From: Pseudomonadota bacterium | Lineage (GTDB): Bacteria > Desulfobacterota > Binatia > Binatales > Binataceae | Direction: 5' to 3' | Length of the DNA stretch: 64,000 nucleotides | NCBI GenBank assembly: GCA_021324855.1 | Contig: JAJPIG010000030.1 | Location: forward strand, 1 to 64,000 | Shown: positions 52,409-62,836 of the stretch, in pieces | How positions within the stretch are numbered: the first letter of the stretch is position 1 | Layout: each line of letters starts with the position of its first letter | Notes under the pieces: generated by a model | Seen by the model: the letters and a program-made list of their open reading frames with translations, nothing else | What the model was told of the DNA's origin: nothing | The model's database searches: none | Program-made: the position numbers and the translations under genes

Positions 52409-53047
52409 ATGACGATCCGGCTCACGCGCATTTATACGCGCGGCGGCGACAAAGGCACGACCGCCCTGGTCGGGGGCGCGCGCGTGCCGAAAGAGAGCCT
52501 CCGGCTCGAAGCCTATGGCACCGTCGATGAACTCAACAGCGCGATCGGCATCGTGCGTACGTTCCTCTCCGATTACGAGGAAAGGCTCGGAAGCGATTTT
52601 GCCTGGTACGAAGAGCGGCTGCGCCGGATTCAGAATGAGCTCTTCGATGTCGGCAGCGAGCTTGCGACCCCGCCCGGAGCCGAATACGACGGGATGTTTC
52701 GGATCGGAACGGAAGAGAGCCGGCGGCTCGAGGTCGAGATGGATCGGATGCAGCAGGAGCTTGCGCCGCTCAACTCGTTCACGCTCCCCGGCGGCGGCAA
52801 GCTCAATGCATTTCTTCATCAGGCGCGAACGGTATGCCGTCGCGCGGAGCGCATCTGCTGGAAACTCAGCCGCGAAGAACCGGTCAATCCGCGGCTGCTC
52901 GTCTATCTCAACCGGCTGAGCGATCATCTGTTCGTCCAGTCGCGATGGATCTCAAAGCGGCTCGGTGAGGCCGAATTTTTGTGGGACCGTGGCTTGCGCC
53001 CGCCGCCGAAGCCTTTAGCGGCCGGCAAGGCAAAGCCCAAGAGCTAG
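52409..53047 (+). CDS. PduO-type cob(I)alamin adenosyltransferase
   Basis: Makes adenosylcobalamin from cob(I)alamin and ATP. 212 residues with IYTRGGDKGTTALVGG, LEAYGTVDELNSAIG, FTLPGGGKLNAFLHQARTVCRRAER and VYLNRLSDHLFVQSR, the PduO/MMAB signatures. It shows that the cell uses B12 coenzyme. It starts 15 nt after the rhodanese. Confidence 0.95.
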   Translation: MTIRLTRIYTRGGDKGTTALVGGARVPKESLRLEAYGTVDELNSAIGIVRTFLSDYEERLGSDFAWYEERLRRIQNELFDVGSELATPPGAEYDGMFRIGTEESRRLEVEMDRMQQELAPLNSFTLPGGGKLNAFLHQARTVCRRAERICWKLSREEPVNPRLLVYLNRLSDHLFVQSRWISKRLGEAEFLWDRGLRPPPKPLAAGKAKPKS

Positions 53048-53112
53048 CGGTTTTCCCTTCGTCCCCCAGCCACCTACAAAATTGCGCTTGCGGCAAGTAA
53101 GATCGGCACACG

Positions 53113-53805
53113 ATGGTATCGAACGAGCGGCTCTATCTTCGCCAGATGCAGATCGGACCGATGGCGAATTTCGTTTATCTGATCGGCGATCCCGGCACGC
53201 ATACCGCGGCCGTCGTGGATCCGGCGTGGGACGTTGCGCAGATTCTCGACGCCGCCGCGGACGACGGCTACCGGATCGCGCATATCCTTATCACGCACTA
53301 CCATCCGGACCATCTCGGCGGCGACCTGTTCGGCCATAAGATTCAGGGTACTGCCGAACTCCTGAATCGAATTGACGCGAAGGTCTATCTGCACAAACAC
53401 GAGGCGATGGGCGCAAAGAAGGTGGCGGGGCTTTCCGACTCCGACCTGGTCAAGATGGATTCCGGCGACACGATCAAGCTCGGCGAGCGGGAAATCAAGT
53501 TCATCCACACTCCTGGTCATACACCCGGATCGCAATGCTTCCTGGTTGAGGGGAACCTGGTTTCCGGCGATACGCTGTTCGTGAACTCGTGCGGACGCGT
53601 CGATCTGCCGGGCTCCGACCCGGAGCAGATGTACTACAGCCTGAATCAGACGCTCCGTAATCTCGATGATTCGACGGTGGTCTATCCCGGACATGCATAC
53701 GCGCCTGAAGCGAGCACCACGATCGGCGCACAGAAGCGCACCAACCTGTATATGCGGTTTCAGAGCGTCGATGAATTTTTGCGCGCGATGGGCTTTGCGC
53801 GCTGA
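53113..53805 (+). CDS. Glyoxalase II-like MBL-fold hydrolase
   Basis: 230 residues with the zinc motif THYHPDHLGG, HTPGHTPGSQCFL, SGDTLFVNSCGRVDLPGSDPEQMY and YPGHAYAP. The GRVDLPG segment is shared by glyoxalase II-like proteins and persulfide dioxygenases of the ETHE1 group. A thioester or persulfide substrate is likely but not fixed. Confidence 0.9.
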   Translation: MVSNERLYLRQMQIGPMANFVYLIGDPGTHTAAVVDPAWDVAQILDAAADDGYRIAHILITHYHPDHLGGDLFGHKIQGTAELLNRIDAKVYLHKHEAMGAKKVAGLSDSDLVKMDSGDTIKLGEREIKFIHTPGHTPGSQCFLVEGNLVSGDTLFVNSCGRVDLPGSDPEQMYYSLNQTLRNLDDSTVVYPGHAYAPEASTTIGAQKRTNLYMRFQSVDEFLRAMGFAR

Positions 53806-53843
53806 ATGCGCTTGATAACAAAACTCAACGGACTGGAGAATCG

Positions 53844-53996
53844 ATGAAAACGAGTTACCTGCTCATACTGGTCCTGATCGCGGTAATCGTGGGTGGCTGG
53901 GCGATTCATTACTACTCGGACCATCTGGTGTTCGGTCCCGGCGGCGAGCCCAGCCACTTTGGCATGGTAACTATGCACGGTGCGGCTGCCGCCTAG
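53844..53996 (+). CDS. 50-residue single-pass membrane protein
   Basis: A short frame beginning MKTSYLLILVLIAVIV: one hydrophobic helix (residues ~4-21), then a polar tail with His/Tyr and Gly/Pro, ending in GAAAA. TGGAG lies five bases upstream. No family is recognised. Ribosome site, composition and lack of overlap support it. Confidence 0.6.
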   Translation: MKTSYLLILVLIAVIVGGWAIHYYSDHLVFGPGGEPSHFGMVTMHGAAAA

Positions 53997-54020
53997 CTCC
54001 CGCGCCGGCCGATTCCGTCA

Positions 54021-56433
<2,413 letters not shown>

Positions 56434-56434
56434 C

Positions 56435-56716
56435 ATGGCGACCGACCGCGCCCGCGTGCGGCTTATCATCCGAGGGCGCGTGCAGGGCGTGATGTTCCGC
56501 GCGTCAGCGGCCGATGAAGCACGAAATTTAGGCATCTGTGGTTATGCGCGGAATCGCGCCGATGGCACGGTCGAGATCGTTGCGGAAGGACGGCGGCGCG
56601 ACCTCGAGGCGCTTATTGCCTGGGCGCAGACCGGACCGTCGCTTGCGCGCGTAACTCAAGTAGACGAAGAATGGCAGCAGTTCAAAGGAGAATTTGCCAA
56701 TTTTGCAGTTCGATGA
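56435..56716 (+). CDS. Acylphosphatase
   Basis: 93 residues, normal size. IRGRVQGVMFRASA gives the phosphate-binding Arg22, and GYARNRADGTVEIVAEG the catalytic Asn40. It hydrolyses acyl phosphates. ATG 56435 is one base after the ligA stop, so it is translated with ligA. Confidence 0.94.
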   Translation: MATDRARVRLIIRGRVQGVMFRASAADEARNLGICGYARNRADGTVEIVAEGRRRDLEALIAWAQTGPSLARVTQVDEEWQQFKGEFANFAVR

Positions 56717-56731
56717 CGGCGGGTGCCTCTT

Positions 56732-56842
56732 TTGTCCGAGGCCCGGGTGGGCTATGATTCCGCTACATAGACGTCCATCGATCTTCCGTCCACATGCAGT
56801 CGAGATGCTAACCGAAAGGGTTGGTTGAATAAGGAGCGTTAA
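56732..56842 (+). promoter_or_regulatory. Leader and weak candidate promoter of korAB
   Basis: TATGAT at 56753-56758 resembles a -10 box, and TTGTCC at 56732-56737 a -35 box, but the 15-nt spacer is short. Near the gene, AACC-gaaa-GGGTT can form a small hairpin, and AAGGAG at 56832-56837 is a good ribosome site for korA. The region has no gene. Confidence 0.3.
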
Positions 56843-58735
56843 ATGGCTGTTCCACCTGAATCGGCAGCTTCCGCCGCGGCGAACGGCGGCGAAGCGGCGA
56901 TTCCCAAACAGCGCACGAGTCGCGATCACGTAGTTATTCGGTTCGCGGGTGATTCCGGCGACGGCATGCAGTTGGCTGGGATGCAATTTACGACCGAGTC
57001 GGCGCTCGCCGGCAATGATATTGCGACGCTGCCTGACTTCCCGGCGGAAATCCGCGCCCCTGCGGGAACGCTGGCCGGCGTGAGCGGCTTCCAGCTCAAT
57101 TTTTCCAGCAACGAGGTCTTTACCGCAGGCGACGAGCCCGAGGTGCTGGTCGCGATGAATCCGGCCGCGCTCAAGGCCAACATCGGCGACCTTGCTCCCA
57201 ACGCGATTATCATTATCGACAAAGAGGCTTTCACCGATTCGAACCTGAAGCGCGCCGGCTATCAAACCAATCCTGTCGTTGACGGCTCGCTCGACAAGTT
57301 CCAGGTCTTCCAGATCGATGTGACCCGGCTGACGACGCTCGCGCTGCACGACCTGGGCCTCAACAATCGCGCCGTCTTCCGATGCCGCAACCTGTTTGTG
57401 CTCGGGATGGTCTCATGGCTCTATCAGCGGCCGATTGACAGCACGCTCGCGTGGTTGGAACGGCGCTTCGCCAAGGCGCCCGATCTGCTCGAAGCCAATC
57501 GCCGTGCGCTCAAGGCGGGCTACAACTTCGGTGAGACCACGGAGATGTTCGCCAGCTCGTACGTGGTCGAGCCGGCTAGGATAAAACCGGGTCGCTATCG
57601 CAACATTACAGGCAACAGCGCGACTGCGCTGGGCTTTGTTGCTGCGGCGGTTAAAGCGGGGCGTCCGCTGTTCCTCGGCTCTTATCCGATAACCCCGGCC
57701 AGCGACGTACTGCACGAGCTTTCAACCTTCAAGAATTTCCCGGTCTATACTTTTCAGGCCGAGGACGAGATTGCCGGGGTCGCATCAGCGGTCGGCGCGG
57801 CTTTCGGCGGCGCGATCGCGATCACGACCACCTCCGGTCCGGGGATGAATCTCAAAGCCGAGGCGGTGGGACTCGCCGTCAAAGTCGAGTTGCCGCTGAT
57901 CATCACCGACATCCAGCGCGCGGGACCGTCCACCGGGATGCCGACCAAACCGGAGCAGGCGGATCTGCTGATGGCGATGTACGGGCGGCATGGCGAGTCG
58001 CCGGTGCCGATCATTGCGGCGGCGACGCCATCCGACTGCTTCGAATGCGCATACGAGGCGGTGCGCATCGCGGTCAAGTACATGACGCCGGTCTTCCTCA
58101 TGACCGATGGGCAACTGGCTAACGGCGCCGAGCCGTGGCTGCTGCCCGATCTCGACAAGCTTCCGCCAATCAAAGTTGAGTTCGCAAAGGATCCGAAGGG
58201 CTTCATGCCGTTCGCGCGCGAAGAAGAGACGCTTTCGCGCCCGTGGGCCGTCCCGGGCACGCCGGGCCTGGAGCATCGTATCGGCGGACTTTCGAGCGAG
58301 AATTTGACCGGCAATGTGAGCTACTCGCCGGCGAATAACGAGCTGATGGTGCGCACGCGAGCGCGCAAGATCGCCGGCATCGCGCGCGAGATCCCGCCCG
58401 TCGAAGTTTTCGGCGATCAGGATGGCGGCGAGCTGGTTGTGCTCGGATGGGGTTCGACGTTCGGCTCGATTCGCGAGGCCGTCAAGCAGGCTCGCGCGAA
58501 GAAGCAGTCGGTTTCGCACATCCATCTGCGCTACCTGAATCCGCTCCCTGGCGACTTGGGCGACAAGCTGCGCCGCTTCCGCAAGGTGATGGTGGCCGAG
58601 ATGAATCTCGGGCAATTGCTGAAGATGGTCCGCGCGGACTACCTGATCGACGCCTTCGGCTGTAACAAGGTGCAGGGGCGGCCCTTCAAGGTAAGCGAGA
58701 TAACCAACCGCATTAACCGGGCCTTGGAGGGCTGA
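56843..58735 (+). CDS. korA: 2-oxoacid:ferredoxin oxidoreductase, alpha subunit with fused gamma domain
   Basis: 630 residues. The N-terminal gamma domain (~30-215) has IRFAGDSGDGMQLAG; the alpha part begins with the YPITP motif at 281-285 and contains TTTSGPGMNLKAEAVGLAV. With KorB it oxidises 2-oxoglutarate (or another 2-oxoacid) to an acyl-CoA using ferredoxin, or works in reverse. Substrate choice is not fixed by sequence. korB follows after 5 nt. Confidence 0.93.
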   Translation: MAVPPESAASAAANGGEAAIPKQRTSRDHVVIRFAGDSGDGMQLAGMQFTTESALAGNDIATLPDFPAEIRAPAGTLAGVSGFQLNFSSNEVFTAGDEPEVLVAMNPAALKANIGDLAPNAIIIIDKEAFTDSNLKRAGYQTNPVVDGSLDKFQVFQIDVTRLTTLALHDLGLNNRAVFRCRNLFVLGMVSWLYQRPIDSTLAWLERRFAKAPDLLEANRRALKAGYNFGETTEMFASSYVVEPARIKPGRYRNITGNSATALGFVAAAVKAGRPLFLGSYPITPASDVLHELSTFKNFPVYTFQAEDEIAGVASAVGAAFGGAIAITTTSGPGMNLKAEAVGLAVKVELPLIITDIQRAGPSTGMPTKPEQADLLMAMYGRHGESPVPIIAAATPSDCFECAYEAVRIAVKYMTPVFLMTDGQLANGAEPWLLPDLDKLPPIKVEFAKDPKGFMPFAREEETLSRPWAVPGTPGLEHRIGGLSSENLTGNVSYSPANNELMVRTRARKIAGIAREIPPVEVFGDQDGGELVVLGWGSTFGSIREAVKQARAKKQSVSHIHLRYLNPLPGDLGDKLRRFRKVMVAEMNLGQLLKMVRADYLIDAFGCNKVQGRPFKVSEITNRINRALEG

Positions 58736-58740
58736 TCACG

Positions 58741-59739
58741 ATGGCTACGGCTTTGACCCGCAAGGATTTCGTCAGCGACCAGGAGGTCCGCTGGTGCCCG
58801 GGATGCGGCGATTACGCGATCCTCGCGGCGGTGCAGAAGGCGATGCCCGAGTTCGGCATCCCGCGCGAGAATATTGTTTTCATTTCGGGCATCGGATGCT
58901 CGAGCCGCTTTCCGTACTATATGAACACCTACGGCTTCCACACGATCCACGGCCGCGCGCCAGCGATCGCAACGGGCCTCAAGGTGACCCGGCCCGAACT
59001 TGACGTGTGGGTGATCACCGGCGACGGCGACGGTCTTTCGATCGGCGGGAATCATCTAATCCACGTGCTGCGCCGCAACGTCGACCTGCGCATCCTGATG
59101 TTCAACAACCGCATCTACGGCCTGACCAAGGGCCAGTACTCGCCGACCTCGGAAGTCGGCAAGATCACCAAGTCGACGCCGCTCGGTTCGATCGATTATC
59201 CCTTTAGCCCGATTAAGGTCGCGCTGGGAGCGCACGCTACGTTTGTCGCGCGTTCGATCGACGTCGAGCAGAAGCATCTGGGCGAGATGCTGAAGCGCGC
59301 GCACGACCATCGCGGTGCCGCGTTCCTCGAAATCCTCCAGAACTGCAACATCTACAACGATGGCGCGTTCAACGACTTGAGCGACAAGGCGATCAAGGCG
59401 GAGCATCAGCTAGTGCTTGAGCACGGCAAACCGCTGGTCTTCGGTAAAAATCGCGACAAGGGCATCCGGATGAACGGGATGCGCCCGGAAGTCGTGACGC
59501 TCGGTAACGGTATCAGTGAGAGTGATCTGATCGTGCACGATGAAAAGAACCTCTCACTCGCCTTCATGCTGGCGAACTTCGAAGCGCCGATGCCCACACC
59601 GATCGGCGTCTTCTATGCCGAGAGTCGTCCGACTTACGATGCAGCCGTCAATCAGCAGCTCGAAGCCGCCAAGTCGAAGATGGGCCCGGGTGATCTTAAG
59701 AAGCTACTCGAACGCGGCGACGTCTGGGATGTGCATTAA
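58741..59739 (+). CDS. korB: 2-oxoacid:ferredoxin oxidoreductase, beta subunit
   Basis: 332 residues. WCPGCGDYAIL (Cys19, Cys22), the later SGIGCSSRFPYY Cys, and the thiamine diphosphate motif GDGDG (94-98) with LMFNNRIYGLTKGQYSPTS are typical. It binds thiamine diphosphate and a [4Fe-4S] cluster; there is no ferredoxin domain. A strong terminator follows. Confidence 0.95.
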   Translation: MATALTRKDFVSDQEVRWCPGCGDYAILAAVQKAMPEFGIPRENIVFISGIGCSSRFPYYMNTYGFHTIHGRAPAIATGLKVTRPELDVWVITGDGDGLSIGGNHLIHVLRRNVDLRILMFNNRIYGLTKGQYSPTSEVGKITKSTPLGSIDYPFSPIKVALGAHATFVARSIDVEQKHLGEMLKRAHDHRGAAFLEILQNCNIYNDGAFNDLSDKAIKAEHQLVLEHGKPLVFGKNRDKGIRMNGMRPEVVTLGNGISESDLIVHDEKNLSLAFMLANFEAPMPTPIGVFYAESRPTYDAAVNQQLEAAKSKMGPGDLKKLLERGDVWDVH

Positions 59740-59760
59740 ATCGCGATCAACGCGTGATCC

Positions 59761-59794
59761 AAGGCCGCCGGGGCATCGCTCCGGCGGCCTTTTT
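59761..59794 (+). terminator. Strong intrinsic terminator after korB
   Basis: AGGCCGCCGG (59762-59771) pairs perfectly with CCGGCGGCCT (59781-59790) around a 9-nt loop, flanked by A and followed by five T (59790-59794). It closes the korAB operon 22 nt after the stop. Confidence 0.92.
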
Positions 59795-59842
59795 GCGTTC
59801 CAGGCCGCACACGTGGCAATCTCGCAGCGGAGGTAAACGAGG

Positions 59843-60463
59843 ATGATCAAAATCTGGGGGCGCACCAATTCGATCAACGTCCAGAAGGTGCTCTGGTGCG
59901 CAGGCGAAATCGGCCTCAAGTACGAGCGCATCGATGCGGGTTTGCAGTTCGGCAAGAACCGCGAACCGGCCTACCTCGCAATGAATCCCAACGGCCTCGT
60001 GCCGACGCTCGAAGACGACGATTTCGTGCTTTGGGAGTCGCATTCGATCGTGCGGTACCTCGCCGCCAAGTATGGCAATGGTAAGCTGTATCCGGCCGAC
60101 CTGAAAAAGCGCGCCGACGCCGAGCGCTGGATGGACTGGGCGCTCAGCACGCTGTTCCTCGATTCGCGCAATCTGTTTTGGGAATTGATTCGCACCCCGC
60201 CCGAGAAACGAAATCCGGAGCTGATCGAGAAATCGCGCAAGTCGCTCTGCGATATCTGGGCGCGGCTCGATCGCGCGCTCGAAGGCCGCAAGTACGTGGC
60301 CGGCTCCGAGTTGACCGTCGGCGACATCCCGGTCGGGGCCTGGGCATTTCGATGGTTCGCGCTGCCGATTGAGCGGCCGGAACTCAAGAATTTGCGCGCC
60401 TGGTATGAGCGGCTGACAGAACGGGCCGCTTATCGCGAGCACGTGATGCTGCCGCTTAGCTGA
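59843..60463 (+). CDS. Glutathione S-transferase-fold protein
   Basis: 206 residues, GGAGG upstream. The thioredoxin-like N-terminal domain (IKIWGRTNSINVQKVLWCAGEIGLKYE, NPNGLVPTLEDDDFVLWESHSIVRYLA) includes a Ser in the TNSIN position that may bind glutathione, and the ESxxI motif. A helical C-terminal domain follows with the GSELTVGDIPVGAW segment. The end overlaps the convergent amidohydrolase by 8 nt. Confidence 0.92.
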   Translation: MIKIWGRTNSINVQKVLWCAGEIGLKYERIDAGLQFGKNREPAYLAMNPNGLVPTLEDDDFVLWESHSIVRYLAAKYGNGKLYPADLKKRADAERWMDWALSTLFLDSRNLFWELIRTPPEKRNPELIEKSRKSLCDIWARLDRALEGRKYVAGSELTVGDIPVGAWAFRWFALPIERPELKNLRAWYERLTERAAYREHVMLPLS

Positions 60464-61640
60464 GACGCGGAGGTTCGCAGCCGTACACTCGCATCACGTT
60501 CTGGCCCATCACCTTTGCGCGCGCGTGCTCCGGAAGCCGATGCGCGAGATGCTCGACTTCTTCGATGTAGTTTCCGACATGGTCAGGATGCGGGAAGTCG
60601 GAGGCCCAGAAGAAGCGCTCGGCGCCGCATAGCTCGACCATCGCGGGCAGCGCGTGCTCGTCAGGATCGGCGGAAATCCAGCATTGACGCTGGAAGTAAA
60701 AGCTCGGCTTTTCCTTCAGCTCGAGCTGGCGCCCAAGCAGGCCGGCGTAGACCGCGTCCATGCGATCGAGCCAGTAGCTGATCCATCCCGCACCCGCTTC
60801 AAGCAGCACCAGCTTGAGTCGGGGAAATTTGTCGAACACGGCGTACTCGAAGAAACTCGTAAAAGCATGGCGAATGGCATCGGCGGCAGTGACGTTCAGA
60901 AAATAGCGATGGCCGCGCAGGTACTGGAAATCGTAGCGGCCGGGAAGTGCCCAAACCGGCTCCAGCGTCGGATGGATGCCGAGCGGTACGTCGAGTTCCT
61001 GAGCTTTCGCGAACAGCACGTCGTGATCGGGATGGCCGTGGGGCTTGCGAGTCATCGTAAACTGCGCCACCCATCCGCCACGGCATCCGTCGCGCACCGC
61101 GCGCTCCAACTCGCGGGCCGCCGCTTCGGGATCGCCGAGCGACAGATGCGCGATCGGAATCATCCGGCCACCGCTACCGGAACAGAAATCGACGATCCAG
61201 CGGTTGTAGGCGCGCGTGCAGGCCTGCGCGAGCGCCGGATCGTTGCATTCGGTCTCGTAGGTCAGGCTGAGGGTCGGGTAGAGGAAGGCGGCGGCGAGTC
61301 CCTCACGGTCGATGCGCTCGAGGCGTTCGGCAGGATCCATCGCCCCGAACGGCGCGACCGATCCGTAGCCGCCGCGGAAACGATCGCCGATCCGGTCCTC
61401 GCGCCGCATACCCATGGCAGCGAGCGAGGTCAGCCGCGAACCGTACATGAACTTCGAGGCCCGCCCGCCGACCTCCATCCGTTCGACGCCGTTCGAATCC
61501 TTGACGATGCGCACGGCGCCGGCGCGGAATTCCGGATCGATGTAGCGCTCCCAGATGTCCGAGGGCTCGAGCACGTGCCCATCGGCATCGACCGCTCCGG
61601 AAAACGACAGGCGCTGAATTTCTTCTTTGAGCTGGGCCAT
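60456..61640 (-). CDS. Amidohydrolase-2 family (TIM-barrel) protein
   Basis: 394 residues. VDADGHVLEPSDIWERYID (DxH at the barrel start), LGIHPTLEP, KLVLLEAGAGWISYWLDRMD, and FFWASDFPHPDH at the C-terminal metal-site Asp identify the family. Members decarboxylate or hydrolyse ring compounds and are common beside acyl-CoA dehydrogenases in Binatota-like and actinobacterial genomes. It is 3 nt after the acyl-CoA dehydrogenase on the same strand. Confidence 0.9.
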   Translation of the reverse strand: MAQLKEEIQRLSFSGAVDADGHVLEPSDIWERYIDPEFRAGAVRIVKDSNGVERMEVGGRASKFMYGSRLTSLAAMGMRREDRIGDRFRGGYGSVAPFGAMDPAERLERIDREGLAAAFLYPTLSLTYETECNDPALAQACTRAYNRWIVDFCSGSGGRMIPIAHLSLGDPEAAARELERAVRDGCRGGWVAQFTMTRKPHGHPDHDVLFAKAQELDVPLGIHPTLEPVWALPGRYDFQYLRGHRYFLNVTAADAIRHAFTSFFEYAVFDKFPRLKLVLLEAGAGWISYWLDRMDAVYAGLLGRQLELKEKPSFYFQRQCWISADPDEHALPAMVELCGAERFFWASDFPHPDHVGNYIEEVEHLAHRLPEHARAKVMGQNVMRVYGCEPPRLS

Positions 61641-61643
61641 CGC

Positions 61644-62834
61644 TTAGTCCCGCGGCAGTCGCAACACGCGATCGCCGATAATGTTGCGCATGATTTCGCT
61701 GGTGCCGCCGGCGATCGTGAGCGCGCGTGAGCCGAGCATCCGCACCGACCACTTACCCTCATCGATCGCGCCCGGCGCCCGGTACGACAACTGCCCGTAC
61801 GGCCCGAGCAGCTCCATCGCGAAGTAGTTCATCCGCAGGTTCAGTTCGGAGGCGAAGAGCTTGGTAATCGAACCTTCGGGTCCCGGCTGCTGGCCGCGCA
61901 ATCGACGCGTGAGCTGGCGCGCGACGGTATGCTTGAGCGCTGCGGCTTCAGTAGCGAACTGTGCGATGCGCTGGCGGACGCTCGAATTCTCCCACGCAGA
62001 ACGGCCGTTGATTTCGATTTGCCTGGCGAGCCTCGCGAGCTCACGGGCCGTGGCCGAGAGATCGCGGTTCTCGCCGACCCCCGACCGCTCGAACATCAAA
62101 GTGGTAATCGCGACATCCCAGCCGCGGTTTTTCTCACCGATCAGGTTTTTCTTCGGAACTTTCACGTCCTCGAAAAAGACCTGGTTGAAGCCGCTCGCGC
62201 CGGTCATCTGAACCAGCGGCCGGACCGTAACGCCCGGGCTGTGCATATCGACCAGGATATAACTGATGCCTTTGTGCTTGGGCGCGCTGGGATCGGTGCG
62301 GACCAGCAGAATGCAGTAGTCGGCGTGCTGCGCGTCCGAGGTCCACACCTTGCTGCCGTTGACGATGAAATAGTCGCCCTCTTCGACGGCGCGCGTCTGG
62401 AGCGAGGCGACGTCCGAACCCGAGTTGGGCTCCGAATAGCCCTGGCTCCAGATTTCTTCCGCGGAAAGGATTTTCGGGACGTAGCGCTTTTTCTGCTCTT
62501 CGGTGCCCCAGTGAATCAGGGTCGGCCCGACCATCATGATACCCATCGTGTTGACGAGGCGCGGCGCGCAGGCGCGACTCATCTCCTCGGCGAAGATGAG
62601 CTGCTGAATCAAACTCGCGCCGCGGCCACCGTATTCCTTGGGCCAGCTAATCCCTACCCAGCCGGCAGCGTGCATCTTCTTATGCCATCGGAGGCGCCGC
62701 TGCCATTGCTCGGCGTTCTCCTCGAACATGAAGTCGACCGGCGGGATGCGCTCGCTTTCGGGCAGGTTGGCATCGAGCCAATCGCGCAGTTCGCGCCGAA
62801 AGGCTTCGTCTTCGGAGCTGAGATTGAAATCCAT
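61644..62834 (-). CDS. Acyl-CoA dehydrogenase (first of a tandem pair)
   Basis: 396 residues from ATG 62834, 2 nt after the upstream paralogue. WPKEYGGRG, QGYSEPNSGSDVASLQTRA, NGSKVWTSDAQHAD, TLMFERSG (Glu at the alternative base position of isovaleryl-CoA-type enzymes) and the terminal AGGTSEIMRNIIGDRVLRLPR are FadE-type features. The usual C-terminal YEGT catalytic Glu is absent (GGTSE). It probably oxidises an acyl- or steroid-like CoA ester. Confidence 0.94.
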   Translation of the reverse strand: MDFNLSSEDEAFRRELRDWLDANLPESERIPPVDFMFEENAEQWQRRLRWHKKMHAAGWVGISWPKEYGGRGASLIQQLIFAEEMSRACAPRLVNTMGIMMVGPTLIHWGTEEQKKRYVPKILSAEEIWSQGYSEPNSGSDVASLQTRAVEEGDYFIVNGSKVWTSDAQHADYCILLVRTDPSAPKHKGISYILVDMHSPGVTVRPLVQMTGASGFNQVFFEDVKVPKKNLIGEKNRGWDVAITTLMFERSGVGENRDLSATARELARLARQIEINGRSAWENSSVRQRIAQFATEAAALKHTVARQLTRRLRGQQPGPEGSITKLFASELNLRMNYFAMELLGPYGQLSYRAPGAIDEGKWSVRMLGSRALTIAGGTSEIMRNIIGDRVLRLPRD

Positions 62835-62836
62835 CG

